DNA of 38,761 bases from Hyphomicrobiales bacterium (GCA_024225445.1 JAAEMP010000044.1:1-38761); one strand, 5' to 3'. Numbered from the stretch's first letter, positions 1 to 9,027 are shown. Made by a program: numbers and translations. The notes: a model not told the origin generated them from the letters alone.

Positions 1-440
1 ATTTCTGAGAGAACATCGGCAGGGATGGTTGTGAGGCAACCTAAGCCAGTACGCTGTCATCCGCCATCAGTGATATGGCTAAATTTCCCGTCAAACACAT
101 TCCGGTCACCCCCACGCCCTCTGCTTGACAGCATTGGCGCGCATCTCGACACAGCGCCTTCAACCACTCAACCACAGGACTGGTTTGCCTTCTTGAAAAA
201 TGTTGAATTCACGCCTGACACAGAACAGACGGGCGACATTCGCAATATTGCAAATTTGCCCAATGGGCTGAAATGATGTGGCATGACCACCCGAAAACCT
301 GCCGCCGCAATTTTATGGGCAAGTTTTATCGTTTCTGATTCAATGCCGGGGCCTTCACCCTTTTCAAAAATGTCAAATTCTGCCGGCTCCCCACCCATCG
401 CATCGGATGAAAATTTTCTTTGCTCATAACCCTCGATCAT
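1..440 (-). pseudogene. Dienelactone hydrolase family pseudogene (3' end beyond window)
   Basis: The minus strand carries a recognisable alpha/beta hydrolase of the dienelactone hydrolase family. It starts at ATG 440 behind a good GGAGG site and begins MIEGYEQRKF. At least three lesions are visible. The stretch after GEGPGI jumps straight to ESETIKLAHKI, so about ten residues that normally carry the HE-containing motif seem deleted. The reading frame is lost near 180-185: the first frame ends at 168, while the family sequence resumes one frame over with SPVVEWLKALCRDA. That second frame keeps the nucleophile-elbow segment GVTGMCLTGNLA but meets a TAG at 41-43, after which family-like residues (VASQPSLP) continue. 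It lies 37 bp downstream of the amidase on the same strand and was probably in its operon. The family assignment is from memory of its motifs; the lesions are read directly. Confidence 0.8.
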
Positions 441-477
441 TTGATATCCTCCACGGTCAGACAAAACAATACTGAGG

Positions 478-1875
478 TCATTCAGCTTCCAGCGCATGCG
501 CAAGTTGCAACAATACTGTATCTTCTGCAAAACGCCCCACCAACTGCACGCCAATCGGCATTCCTGCCTCGGACTGGTGCAAAGGCATGCTTATGGCTGG
601 CTGACCGGTGACATTGAAAGGAGCCGTGAATGGACTGATGGTAAAAAGCTGATCGAGGAATTTGTCCAGATTTCTGTGCGAGGTATCGACCACACCGAGC
701 TTGAGCGCCGGGTCTGCCTGCGACGGCGTTATCAAAATATCATAATCGTCAAACCAGGCCGCCAGTGCCCTGGTTTCGTTGTTCAATATAACACCTCTGT
801 CCAGATGGTCGGCAAGACTGGTATTTTTGGCAAATTCAATAACCGACTGGGTCAGTGGTTCAACGTCTCCATCTGCAATTACCCGCCCAATCTTGCCCTC
901 AATCATACGAAACACACCGGCAAGCGAGCCCATCAGAGTATTGATCATCGCGGTGGTCATGGCCTGGGCATTGAAAATTGGCGAAGCCTCTTCCACCTGG
1001 TGCCCCATCGCTTCCAGCCTGTTCGCGGTTTTTATCACCGCATTGCGACATTCAGGGTCTATTGGCGTATCAATGAAACTTTTAGTCGTAAAACCGATTT
1101 TCAACACGCCCGGAGTTTTTTCGATCAATGTTTCAAACGACTCTGGCGGCTTTTGTGTAAAATAGGGCGCACCGCAATCCGGACCCGCAGTGATATCCAG
1201 AATTGCCGCACAGTCACGCACGGTTTTGGTCACAGCATGTTCATGGGAGATACCCAGAACCGGGTCGCCCCTGTGTGGTCCGAAAGCATTCAGGCCTCTA
1301 GTTGGTTTTAACCCAACCAGACCACAACGAGCGGCAGGTATTCTGATCGAACCACCGCTATCGGTCGCGTGCGCTGCCGGTAACATACCGCTGGCAACAG
1401 CCGCCGCTGCCCCGCCACTCGAACCACCTGCACTGAATTTCGTATTATGAGGATTTCGTACCGCCCCCCACAGAGCCGGCTCCGTTGAGACGGAAAGGCC
1501 GAATTCAGGCGAGTTTGTTCTGCCCAGTATCGAAAAACCTGCGGCTCGGATACGCGTAAAGGTCGTACTGTCAAAATCAAAAACCTGATCTTTGAGGATG
1601 CGTGAACCATTCGCCAATGGCAACCCTTTTACCGGTGCATGGAGATCTTTTGCCAGATAAGGCATACCGATGAACCGCGGCTTGTCAGATCTCTTTTTCA
1701 GTTCCTCAAGTGCTGTTTCAAACTGCGTGACAACCACCGCGTTGATAGTTGCATTGGTTGCTTCGATTTCATGAATAGCTGCCTGGGTCAGCTCAATTGG
1801 CGATATGTCGCCTCGCGCTACAAGTTCCGATAAACCAGTCATATCATAGCTTTGATATTCTTTACTGCTCAGCAT
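478..1875 (-). CDS. Amidase signature family hydrolase
   Basis: This is an amidase-signature enzyme that hydrolyses a carboxamide bond, probably in the cytoplasm. Counting from the upstream GTG at 1917, the Ser-cisSer-Lys triad is Lys90 (YLAKDLHAP), Ser166 (GGSSGG) and Ser190 (DSGGSIRIPA), all intact. Length of about 465 residues is normal for the family. I prefer ATG 1875 (MLSSKEYQSYD), because family members usually begin with a similar short segment before the first helix. GTG 1917 would add 14 residues of low-complexity sequence, and neither start has a strong ribosome binding site. It is transcribed divergently from an ornithine-cyclodeaminase-family gene and followed by a broken dienelactone hydrolase. 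The overall sequence resembles the branch containing 6-aminohexanoate cyclic dimer hydrolase and many uncharacterised amidases; the substrate is unknown. Confidence 0.9.
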   Translation of the reverse strand: MLSSKEYQSYDMTGLSELVARGDISPIELTQAAIHEIEATNATINAVVVTQFETALEELKKRSDKPRFIGMPYLAKDLHAPVKGLPLANGSRILKDQVFDFDSTTFTRIRAAGFSILGRTNSPEFGLSVSTEPALWGAVRNPHNTKFSAGGSSGGAAAAVASGMLPAAHATDSGGSIRIPAARCGLVGLKPTRGLNAFGPHRGDPVLGISHEHAVTKTVRDCAAILDITAGPDCGAPYFTQKPPESFETLIEKTPGVLKIGFTTKSFIDTPIDPECRNAVIKTANRLEAMGHQVEEASPIFNAQAMTTAMINTLMGSLAGVFRMIEGKIGRVIADGDVEPLTQSVIEFAKNTSLADHLDRGVILNNETRALAAWFDDYDILITPSQADPALKLGVVDTSHRNLDKFLDQLFTISPFTAPFNVTGQPAISMPLHQSEAGMPIGVQLVGRFAEDTVLLQLAHALEAE

Positions 1876-1941
1876 TTGTCCAGTTCCCGTTCCCGGCTTT
1901 TCTGTGTGCGATGCCACCCGTATTTGTCGATTATCACTATG

Positions 1942-1967
1942 TCATTGCCATTTATGCCCGGCAATGA
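1942..1967. promoter_or_regulatory. Inverted repeat in divergent amidase/OCD-family promoter
   Basis: Arms TCATTGCC and GGCAATGA (8 of 8 complementary) are separated by 10 bp. The centre-to-centre distance is near two helical turns, which suits a dimeric regulator. The site lies between the divergent amidase and the OCD-family gene at 1996. No regulator is encoded next to it. A transcribed hairpin in the OCD-family leader is the alternative. Confidence 0.4.
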
Positions 1968-1995
1968 TTATCTGCAATCAACAATAGGAGAGAAC

Positions 1996-2949
1996 ATGCA
2001 TATCGTCACCGCAGAAGAAGTGGAAACTACACTTGGCTGGTCACAAGCCGTTGATATTTTGAAAACCACAATGATCGATATATCACTCGGCCGCATTCAC
2101 GCGCCGCTGCGCACGATTATGCCGATTGCCGGTAACAATTGCATGGGCATGATGCCCGGTGGCATGAACAATCCACCGGTGCACGGCATCAAACTGCTCA
2201 GCCTTTATCCCGAAAACCCTAAAAAGGGACTTTCCAGCCATCAGGGCATGATGGTGATCTTTGACAGCAAAACCGGAACACCCATTGCCAGTCTGGAGGC
2301 TGGCGCATTGACGGCATTGCGCACACCGACCGCTACTGTTTTGGCCACCGGCGTTCTGGCTCGTGAAAATGCACAAATTCTCACCATTCTTGGTGCGGGA
2401 GAACAGGCCCAAAAGCACCTGGAGGCTTTTCTTGCCTGCGGCAAAGCAAAGGAAATTCGCCTTTGGGCTCGAAGACCTGAAGCTGCCACGGCGCTTTTGC
2501 AACAGATCAGCGCGCCTTCTCATGTGCAGGCAGTTGTTGATATCCGCGATGCGGTAACAGGTGCTGATATCGTCACCTGCGTCACGGCTTCCCCTACTCC
2601 GATATTGAAAGGTTCCTGGCTGGAAGCCGGACAGCACGTCAATCTTGTCGGTTCCAGCGTGCGCAAGTTTCGCGAAATTGACAGTGAAGGTGTCGCCCGT
2701 TTGCGATATTTCGTTGACTACCGGGAAAGCGCCAATGCGCAGGCCGGCGAATATCTGGACGAACTTGAACAGGGCAATATTGGGGAAAATTACATCATTG
2801 GCGAAATTGGAGAAGTCCTGAACGGCGATATTCAGGGTCGCACGGATGAAAACCAGATTACCGCCTATAAATCACTCGGCGTCGCCCCCCAGGACCTCGC
2901 CATCTCCTGGGCGATCCTGCAAAAACTCGGCCTGGTTTCAAATAGTTAA
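1996..2949 (+). CDS. Ornithine cyclodeaminase / mu-crystallin family oxidoreductase
   Basis: This is an NAD(P)-dependent protein of the ornithine cyclodeaminase/mu-crystallin family, 317 residues. ATG 1996 follows AGGAGA at good spacing. The Rossmann motif ILGAGEQAQ (about residues 131-139) and the substrate-carboxylate residues Lys66 (GIKLLSLYPEN) and Arg109 (TALRTPTA) are present. At the place where true ornithine cyclodeaminases have their catalytic Asp (GGDCPGK), this protein has GSSVRKF. It is therefore more likely an imine reductase or amino-acid dehydrogenase than a real cyclodeaminase; family members include alanine dehydrogenase, ketimine reductases and opine-type enzymes. It diverges from an amidase and lies next to an opine/peptide ABC importer, so its substrate may be a product of that uptake system. 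That last step is inference. Confidence 0.85.
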   Translation: MHIVTAEEVETTLGWSQAVDILKTTMIDISLGRIHAPLRTIMPIAGNNCMGMMPGGMNNPPVHGIKLLSLYPENPKKGLSSHQGMMVIFDSKTGTPIASLEAGALTALRTPTATVLATGVLARENAQILTILGAGEQAQKHLEAFLACGKAKEIRLWARRPEAATALLQQISAPSHVQAVVDIRDAVTGADIVTCVTASPTPILKGSWLEAGQHVNLVGSSVRKFREIDSEGVARLRYFVDYRESANAQAGEYLDELEQGNIGENYIIGEIGEVLNGDIQGRTDENQITAYKSLGVAPQDLAISWAILQKLGLVSNS

Positions 2950-3583
2950 AGACAACACCTTTGAATACAAAGACGTGTACTCGGCAAATTTGTTTGTCGT
3001 CGTACAAATCTCATGTCCGCTATTGGGAGTGTCATTGCCAACCATATTATGCCAACGCATGTTCGAAAAATACCAGTTTCGGTTTTTGGATGCTCTTTCA
3101 TGCTTGTTGCGAGTTTATCGATTTTGTCCAGAATCTCACCGACTCGGTGGCCCATTTCCATCATGCAGTCGGCATTGCCGCCATAACCGTTATTGCCCTT
3201 AAAATCGAGGTAAGGAAGTGTTGGAAAGCGCGGGTTCACAATGGGTATGAACAAAAATAACAGATCACCAGAGGTCGATTTGCGCTCCAGAAAATCCTTT
3301 CCGCGCCGCACCAGCTCCGCGTCGATCACCCAGATGCCATTTGTCGAATATGGAGGTTTCATATCCGGCGCCTCGGATCGGAAGGCGGCCGGTTATCAGG
3401 GCGGAACGGGTAGGAACACAATCGCTTTCCACATTGAAATTGTGCAGCAACAGGCCCTCGCCAGCAAGTTTATCGATACGCGGTGTCGGCGCACCCCTTA
3501 ACGCCCCGCCGCCATGGCAGCCAAGCCCCCCAACCGAGATTGCCCCCCATGATCAGGACGATATTCGGCTTGGAAACCATCAT
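2950..3583 (-). pseudogene. Arylsulfatase pseudogene
   Basis: Remains of a formylglycine-dependent sulfatase. The start ATG at 3583 overlaps the stop of the ABC ATPase (ATGA), so it was translationally coupled to the transporter operon. The N-terminus KPNIVLIMGGNLGWG is followed by a frame change near 3520-3530, and the family sequence continues in another frame as LGCHGGGALRGAPTPRIDKL. The signature CVPTRSALITGR is intact, with its modifiable Cys codon at 3418-3420. After PIRGAG the text jumps to YETSIFDKWHLGD, missing several dozen residues. Another frame change near 3325 leads to DAELVRRGKDFLERKS, FLFIPIVNP and MEMGHRVGEILDKID. The remaining C-terminal half is lost. Family motifs are from memory; the frame changes are read directly. 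It cannot make a working sulfatase. Confidence 0.85.
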
Positions 3584-4530
3584 TGCGAGCCCGCCCCACT
3601 GGCAGTTTCAAACAGATGACAGGCGACACGCACCTGCCCGTTACGTCTCAATTTCGGGCAACTCTTGTTGCATTCTTCGTGAACCAGCGGGCAGCGTTCC
3701 GCCAGGGAGCAGCCATTGGGATTGCTACCCAGCATCCCCAGAGAAAGTTCATGTGCTTCATCGTCAAGCAGGCCGCTGGCGAATTGCAAGCCACGCGAAT
3801 AGGGATGGCTGGATGTGCCGTAAAAATTCTCTGCAGGCGCATCCTCCACCAGACGACCGACATAGAACACCGAAATCCGTGATGCCACATAGCGGGTCGC
3901 TGCAAGATCGTGAGAGATGAATATGGCTGAAAACCCCGCCGTTTTCTGCAACTTCTTGATCATGTTCAGGACCTGGGCCTGAACTGATACATCCAGCGCA
4001 CTGACCGCTTCATCGAACAGGACAAATTCCGGATTTGTTATCAATGCCCGGGCTATCGAAATGCGCTGACGTTGACCGCCCGAGAGTTCGTGGGGATATC
4101 GCTCCTGGTAATTTCCAGGCAGCCCGACTTGCTCTAGCATTTTGCCGACCGTCTTTCGCTGGTTTTCCTTGGTACCCGCCTTACCCAGTATCTTGATTGG
4201 CTCAATGACCGACTCAACGACTTTAAGCATCGGGTTCAAAGACCATTTTGGATGTTGCAGGACCGCTGCAAACTTACCTGCACGTTCGCTTCTCGGCACC
4301 TGTGCCAGTGGAGTGCCCCTGTATTCCAATGTTCCCGATGTCGGTCTGTTACGCCCAATGAACAGGTTGCCAAGTGTGGTTTTGCCTGATCCGCTCTCTC
4401 CAACGACACCGATTACCTCGCCGGGTTCTACTGACAGATCGACATTTCGCAAGGCATGTATTGCCCGTCTCGCCCAGGCCGGACCTGCGGAAAACTCCAT
4501 GCCTGCATCTTTGGCTTCAAGCAGCGCCAT
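3580..4530 (-). CDS. Peptide/opine ABC transporter ATP-binding protein (OppF/DppF-like)
   Basis: This is the second ATPase of the importer and powers uptake from the cytoplasmic face. From ATG 4530, which has CGGAG upstream, it is 316 residues. It has Walker A GESGSGKT (about 44-51), the signature LSGGQRQR, Walker B FVLFDEAVSALD and the switch histidine in FISHD. The oligopeptide-transporter C-terminal extension follows (HPYSRGLQFAS, then a Cys-containing tail around GCSLAERCPL). It lies 19 bp downstream of the first ATPase, and its stop overlaps the start of the broken sulfatase by 4 bp. A longer reading with no stop extends upstream over the previous gene; that part is a shadow. Substrate class (peptide, opine, nickel or oligosaccharide) cannot be told from the ATPase alone. 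Confidence 0.93.
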   Translation of the reverse strand: MALLEAKDAGMEFSAGPAWARRAIHALRNVDLSVEPGEVIGVVGESGSGKTTLGNLFIGRNRPTSGTLEYRGTPLAQVPRSERAGKFAAVLQHPKWSLNPMLKVVESVIEPIKILGKAGTKENQRKTVGKMLEQVGLPGNYQERYPHELSGGQRQRISIARALITNPEFVLFDEAVSALDVSVQAQVLNMIKKLQKTAGFSAIFISHDLAATRYVASRISVFYVGRLVEDAPAENFYGTSSHPYSRGLQFASGLLDDEAHELSLGMLGSNPNGCSLAERCPLVHEECNKSCPKLRRNGQVRVACHLFETASGAGSQ

Positions 4531-4549
4531 TATTTCTACTCCGTGATCT

Positions 4550-5536
4550 CTATCGCTCTTCATTCCGTATTTGATCTTGCCAGTGATGGCAAAGCAACGA
4601 CCAGTTTTTTTCCACGCTCTCCTGGACCGGCCTTTCACTGTTGCATTTATCCCGATTCTTGCGGTTAGCTGCCAGGTTGCAACGCGGCGCAAATGCGCAA
4701 CCGGGGCTGGCGCCATGCAGTAACGGCGGAATGCCTGGAATCGTGCTAAGAGTTTCATGCGGTTTTTCGTGACCTGCGGTGGCCCCGAGCAGGGCAAGCG
4801 TATAGGGATGTGCCGGACGCTCGAAAACCTTTTCCGCCGGACCGTGCTCGACAATCCTGCCGCCATACATAACCGCGATGTTGTCACAAAACCGGCGCAC
4901 AGCCCACAAATCATGGCTGAGCAGCAGCAGCGTTATGCCGCGTTCCCTGCTGCGGTCACGCAGCAATTCCAGAACTCTTATCCTGACCGATGCGTCAAGC
5001 GCGCTCGTCGCCTCGTCAGCAACGATAATTTTTGGATGACCAAGCAGCGCCATGGCAATGACCACCCGTTGCGCCATACCGCCTGAAAGCTCATGCGGCC
5101 AGGCGGAAATCACCTGCTCCGGATCGGGTAGTCCAACATCACTGAGTGCCGTCACGATTTCATCATTGGAAAGATTTGGCTCGACCGCATATTTCAACTG
5201 CCAGCCAATCCGTTTGGTCGGGTCAAGTGTGGCAATCGGATCCTGAAAGATATATCGTAGCATCTGGCGTCTGATCTGGCGCATCTGGCCAATGCTGATG
5301 TCCCAGACCTGGTTTCCAAGCACACCGAGCCTGCCCTGACGGGGCCGTACTCCCTCGGGCATCAACCGGCCGGCAGCAAAACCCACCGTGCTCTTGCCCG
5401 AGCCGCTTTCACCGACAACGCCAAGGATGGAACCCTCTGGCACGGACAGAGTCACGCCGTCCAGCGCACGCACCGCGCCCGGACCAGAACCAAATTCAAG
5501 CACGAGGTCTTCGATATCAAGAGCAGGTTGGGCCAT
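4550..5536 (-). CDS. Peptide/opine ABC transporter ATP-binding protein (OppD/DppD-like)
   Basis: This is the first ATPase of the importer, 328 residues from ATG 5536, which follows GGGGAG. Walker A GESGSGKS lies at about residues 42-49. The Q-loop IFQDP, signature LSGGMAQR, Walker B IIVADEATSALD and switch histidine LLLSHD are all intact. The oligo_HPY C-terminal region is present (HPYTLALLGA, IPGIPPLL, GCAFAPRC). It is placed 16 bp after the DppC-like permease and 19 bp before the OppF-like ATPase, so the five genes form one operon. The two different ATPases would pair as a heterodimer, as in Opp and Dpp systems. An upstream in-frame ATG at 5584 would overlap the permease and is less likely. 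Confidence 0.93.
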   Translation of the reverse strand: MAQPALDIEDLVLEFGSGPGAVRALDGVTLSVPEGSILGVVGESGSGKSTVGFAAGRLMPEGVRPRQGRLGVLGNQVWDISIGQMRQIRRQMLRYIFQDPIATLDPTKRIGWQLKYAVEPNLSNDEIVTALSDVGLPDPEQVISAWPHELSGGMAQRVVIAMALLGHPKIIVADEATSALDASVRIRVLELLRDRSRERGITLLLLSHDLWAVRRFCDNIAVMYGGRIVEHGPAEKVFERPAHPYTLALLGATAGHEKPHETLSTIPGIPPLLHGASPGCAFAPRCNLAANRKNRDKCNSERPVQESVEKNWSLLCHHWQDQIRNEER

Positions 5537-5552
5537 TGTATCTACTCCCCTG

Positions 5553-6449
5553 TCATTCCAATGGCCGCGGCTGGGCCGGTTCAATCACCGATCGGGCAGC
5601 GTCACCGACATAGTTCACGCAGAAAATCGCCAGCGTAAGCACCGCGCCCGGCGTCAGCACCATCCACGGAGCGATGTTGAGAAACGCGCTACCCTCACGC
5701 AGCAAGGCACCAAGCGAAGAAGCCGGCGGCTGAACGCCAAGCCCGAGGAAGCTCAGTCCGCTTTCCAGGATCATACCGATTGACAGCAGGTATGCCATTT
5801 GAACGACCGTCACCGAAGCGACGTTTGGGAAAACATGGACAAACAATATCCTCCAGGCTGAGGCACCAGAAATTTGCGCTGCAATTACAAAATCCCGACT
5901 CACCACCCCCATCGCTGCTCCCCTGACCACACGCACCATGGTTGGCAGCACTATGAAAAAAATTGCAATGATCGCGGAGAGCGATCCCGGCCCCAATATT
6001 GCTGCAACGATCAGGCCGAAAATCAATGACGGGAAGGCAAACAGCACATCCGCCAGCCGGGCAACGACAAGATCAAACCAGCCGCGGAACCACGCCGCCG
6101 CCATGCCGATCAGGGATCCCACCACGCCGGCGGCAAAAACTGCAGTCACCGCAAGAAGAAAGGTCAGCCGAACACCCTCGATTACCCGGGCGAGGACTGA
6201 TCTTCCCAGATTATCCGTTCCAAACCACCATTCCATACTGGGTGCAACCCTGCGGGGCCCGGACGCCACCGCCTTGGCAGCCGCCGTTGGTAAATAAGGT
6301 TCTATAAGGCCAATGATGATCATCACAAGCAGGATGATACTGAACACAACCGCAGTTGGCCCGGCCAGTGCCATCCAGTGCCGCAGCCTGTCAAAGCGTC
6401 CTGTATTGTCAGCAACTGGCTGATTTTCATTCTCTATAACTTCAGCCAT
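5553..6449 (-). CDS. ABC transporter permease (OppC/DppC-like)
   Basis: This is an inner-membrane permease of 298 residues. ATG 6449 (MAEVIENEN) lies inside the end of the upstream permease gene, an 8-bp overlap that suggests translational coupling. A short cytoplasmic N-terminus leads to a first membrane segment near residues 27-50. The binding-protein-dependent permease domain follows, with FGTDNLGRSVLARVIEGVR before it and the EAA-like cytoplasmic loop AAQISGASAWRILFVHVFPN. The C-terminal segment ESGLSFLGLGVQPPASSLG is typical of the DppC group. It pairs with the DppB-like permease to form the translocation pore. Confidence 0.93.
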   Translation of the reverse strand: MAEVIENENQPVADNTGRFDRLRHWMALAGPTAVVFSIILLVMIIIGLIEPYLPTAAAKAVASGPRRVAPSMEWWFGTDNLGRSVLARVIEGVRLTFLLAVTAVFAAGVVGSLIGMAAAWFRGWFDLVVARLADVLFAFPSLIFGLIVAAILGPGSLSAIIAIFFIVLPTMVRVVRGAAMGVVSRDFVIAAQISGASAWRILFVHVFPNVASVTVVQMAYLLSIGMILESGLSFLGLGVQPPASSLGALLREGSAFLNIAPWMVLTPGAVLTLAIFCVNYVGDAARSVIEPAQPRPLE

Positions 6450-7410
6450 CTTTCTTCTCTGCCACCCGAGGATCAATAACACTATACAGAATGTCGGCGA
6501 TTGTATTGGTCAGCACGAACACAGCCGCAGTCAGAATGACACCGGTTTGCACAACCGGGTAATCGCGCTGGGAGATCGAATTGACCAGCAGCCTGCCCAC
6601 GCCGTCGAGACTGAACACCGTCTCGACCAGCACGGTACCTCCAAGCAAATATCCGGCCACGATCGCAAATATGGTGATAACCGGAATGAGCGCATTCCTG
6701 AAAATGTGTTTTGAAAATATGACCCGCGGTGTAAGCCCGCGCGAAACAGCAGCTAGAATATGGTCCTGTCCCAGAACTCCCATCGTGCTACTGCGCGCAG
6801 TCGCCAGCACCAATCCCAGCCCGGTAATTGAAAGGGTGATGGAAGGAAGCAGGGCGTATTTGAGATTTTCCCAGATGCCCGCAGATATGGGAGACCATCC
6901 CCCTGCCCGTAATCCCAAGGCATAGACCGAGAACAAATATACAAACAGCGACCCAAGCACGAAATTCGGAATCGACATCAGGAATGTGCTAGAATGCCGT
7001 CCGATCTGGGAGACAGAAGAATTGTTGAACATTCCCGAAATGATGCCCAGCGGAAAACCGACAAAGAGGATCATAAGAAGGGACAGGCCACCCAATTCAA
7101 GCGTCAGCGGCAAACGTTGTACGATCTCGTTAATGACAGGCTTGTTTGTGACAATCGATGTTCCGAAATCGCCCTGTAGCAGATTTCCCAGCCACAGGTA
7201 ATATTGCTCGAAAGCTGTTCGATCCAGCCCGTATTCCGCGGCAATAATAGCGCGTTCTTCTTCAGTTGCTAGCGGAAAAAACAAATCTGCATAGGTGCCA
7301 GGAATCAATCGCATTCCGAAAAAGACGAGGGTCGCTACACCAAAAATAGTTATCGCGGCGAGACCGAGCCTCGCCGCAACATATAGTAGATAGGCGCTAA
7401 CATGCTTCAT
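6442..7410 (-). CDS. ABC transporter permease (OppB/DppB-like)
   Basis: This is an inner-membrane permease of 322 residues with six predicted membrane segments. It opens with the typical DppB N-terminus (a membrane segment ending LVFFGMRLIPGTYADLFF) and has a loop containing YGLDRTAFEQYYLWLGNLL. It also contains GDFGTSIVTNKPVINEI, the EAA-type loop SRGLTPRVIFSKHIFRNALIP, and a C-terminus ending IDPRVAEKKDG. It lies 9 bp downstream of the binding-protein gene and overlaps the next permease by 8 bp. The order binding protein, B, C, D, F is the standard layout of this importer class. Confidence 0.93.
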   Translation of the reverse strand: MKHVSAYLLYVAARLGLAAITIFGVATLVFFGMRLIPGTYADLFFPLATEEERAIIAAEYGLDRTAFEQYYLWLGNLLQGDFGTSIVTNKPVINEIVQRLPLTLELGGLSLLMILFVGFPLGIISGMFNNSSVSQIGRHSSTFLMSIPNFVLGSLFVYLFSVYALGLRAGGWSPISAGIWENLKYALLPSITLSITGLGLVLATARSSTMGVLGQDHILAAVSRGLTPRVIFSKHIFRNALIPVITIFAIVAGYLLGGTVLVETVFSLDGVGRLLVNSISQRDYPVVQTGVILTAAVFVLTNTIADILYSVIDPRVAEKKDG

Positions 7411-7419
7411 GGAAGCAGG

Positions 7420-8982
7420 TTACACCTTCATCTCGTAATTTTCTACACCATTGAGAATATCGTTCTGGGCCTGCTTTTTCGACGGCGTCATCGCGACACG
7501 ATCGCTGCGCCAGGCAATGGTCTCGGTATTGACACAAAGTGGGATTTTCACGCACTGCTCGTTGAGGATCTCGTAAAGAGTCTGCAGTGAAGGAACAATA
7601 GCGTCGCCGCTTGCAGCAGTTGTTGCTTTGTTGAGCGCGGCTGTGTAATCCGCATTCTCGGGCACATACCCCTTGGTAAAGCGCGACAAATCCGGTGCCC
7701 ACCAGTGAGCCGTGATCAGCGGATGGGCAAAGCCGGTATAAGCTGAGTTGGTCATCACCATATCACTGGGATTGGTTCCCCAAACACGCTTGGCCCAAAC
7801 ACCGCCATCGACGGCTTCCAGTTCCGCATTCAATCCTATTTCAGCCAGGCTTTGCTTGATAATCTGGGCGATGGCAGCATGGTTGGAGCCCGCGCGCACC
7901 AGATAAGGGAAAGTTGTACGCGATGGCTTGGCTTGCTTTATCAGTTCTTTGGCTCTCTCCAAATCGCGATCACGGAATTTCAGCTTGCTGTCGTCGGTAA
8001 GATTCCATTGGGTCCAACCGTAGGTGACTTCAGCCCGGCCACCGAAAGCAAAGTCTACAATTTGTTTGCGATCGAGGCTAAGCGCAACAGCCTGACGAAC
8101 CCGTATATCCGTGAAGGGTGAATCCGGCGAAACCGCATTCATGCCCGTATAGTTGAAATCCGTAGTGCTCATGGTCGCCATCTCCACATTGGGAGCGCCG
8201 GCCAAAAGATCAGGGGCGTCTGGGTTGCTGTCGAATGCAGCGGCATCAATCGAGCCGTCGCGAAGTGCGGCAACCAGGCTTTGAACCTCTGGGATGGTGC
8301 GAACCACAACCGTCTCGGTCTTGGCCTCACCGCCCCAATAGTGCGGATTGCGTTTCAGCACCCAGCGATCGTTGGCAATATGCTCCGCCACCGAATAGGG
8401 CCCGGTGCCCATGAATTTGTCCGATTTTGGATCCCAGGTACCTGCTTCAAGTTCCTCAGTAGGAATGATACACACCAGCGTTGCCGTCAAGGCGTCCAGG
8501 GCAACGTTATTGGGGCTCTTGAAACCGATTGTCAATTTGTTCCCATCGACCGAAATGCCGCTCTTGTTGCGCAGCATCAGGCCCCAGGGATTGCCCTTGG
8601 AGGTCAGTGCGCGTTCGATACTTTTTTTCACATCATCCATTGTCATGGCACGACCGTTGGCGAATTTCACACCATCGCGGATCGCAAAGACAAGATCACT
8701 ACCTTGCCATTCCCAAGAGCTGGCGAGCGCGGGCTGGACCTTGAAGTCATCGTCAAGGGTCACCAGTGAATCGTAAACCATATGCTGGATATGCCAGGAT
8801 GATGACAGTTGCGACGTATGCGGGTCAAGGTGCTTGGTCTCGCGGGTGCGGCCAAAAGTAAAGGTTTTGCCGTCGGCAGCCATTGCGATGTCGCGCATGC
8901 TGATGGTTCCCGCAACGACGCCAGTGGCCACTGCTCCCTTGACGAAGCTTCGCCGGTTCAAATTCGCAAAAATATGCGTCAT
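7420..8982 (-). CDS. ABC transporter substrate-binding protein, family 5 (Tat-exported)
   Basis: This is a periplasmic solute-binding protein of 520 residues (SBP_bac_5 family). ATG 8982 follows AGGGAGG at good spacing. The N-terminus carries a twin-arginine signal, NRRSFVKGAV, a hydrophobic stretch, and a likely cleavage near AMA-ADG, so the protein is probably exported folded. Family landmarks include TKHLDPHTSQLSSSWHIQHMVYDSL, PALASSWEWQGSDLVFAIRDGVKF, GTGPYSV and VRQAVALSLDRKQIV. It is first in the five-gene importer operon and diverges from the amidase at 9117 across a palindromic operator. Neighbouring amidases suggest an amide- or peptide-bearing ligand, but the ligand cannot be read from the sequence. 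Confidence 0.93.
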   Translation of the reverse strand: MTHIFANLNRRSFVKGAVATGVVAGTISMRDIAMAADGKTFTFGRTRETKHLDPHTSQLSSSWHIQHMVYDSLVTLDDDFKVQPALASSWEWQGSDLVFAIRDGVKFANGRAMTMDDVKKSIERALTSKGNPWGLMLRNKSGISVDGNKLTIGFKSPNNVALDALTATLVCIIPTEELEAGTWDPKSDKFMGTGPYSVAEHIANDRWVLKRNPHYWGGEAKTETVVVRTIPEVQSLVAALRDGSIDAAAFDSNPDAPDLLAGAPNVEMATMSTTDFNYTGMNAVSPDSPFTDIRVRQAVALSLDRKQIVDFAFGGRAEVTYGWTQWNLTDDSKLKFRDRDLERAKELIKQAKPSRTTFPYLVRAGSNHAAIAQIIKQSLAEIGLNAELEAVDGGVWAKRVWGTNPSDMVMTNSAYTGFAHPLITAHWWAPDLSRFTKGYVPENADYTAALNKATTAASGDAIVPSLQTLYEILNEQCVKIPLCVNTETIAWRSDRVAMTPSKKQAQNDILNGVENYEMKV

Positions 8983-9027
8983 GGATATTTCCTCCCTATC
9001 CGTTAATACGCCGGGTTAATACTTTCG

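Noticed and set aside
496-1311. Long plus-strand open frame opposite the amidase
   Set aside because: It is the antisense shadow of a clear amidase with intact motifs; no ribosome binding site or family features.
4531-4914. N-terminal extension of the OppF-like ATPase
   Set aside because: The extra 128 codons lie over the end of the upstream ATPase gene in another frame; ATG 4530 has its own ribosome binding site.
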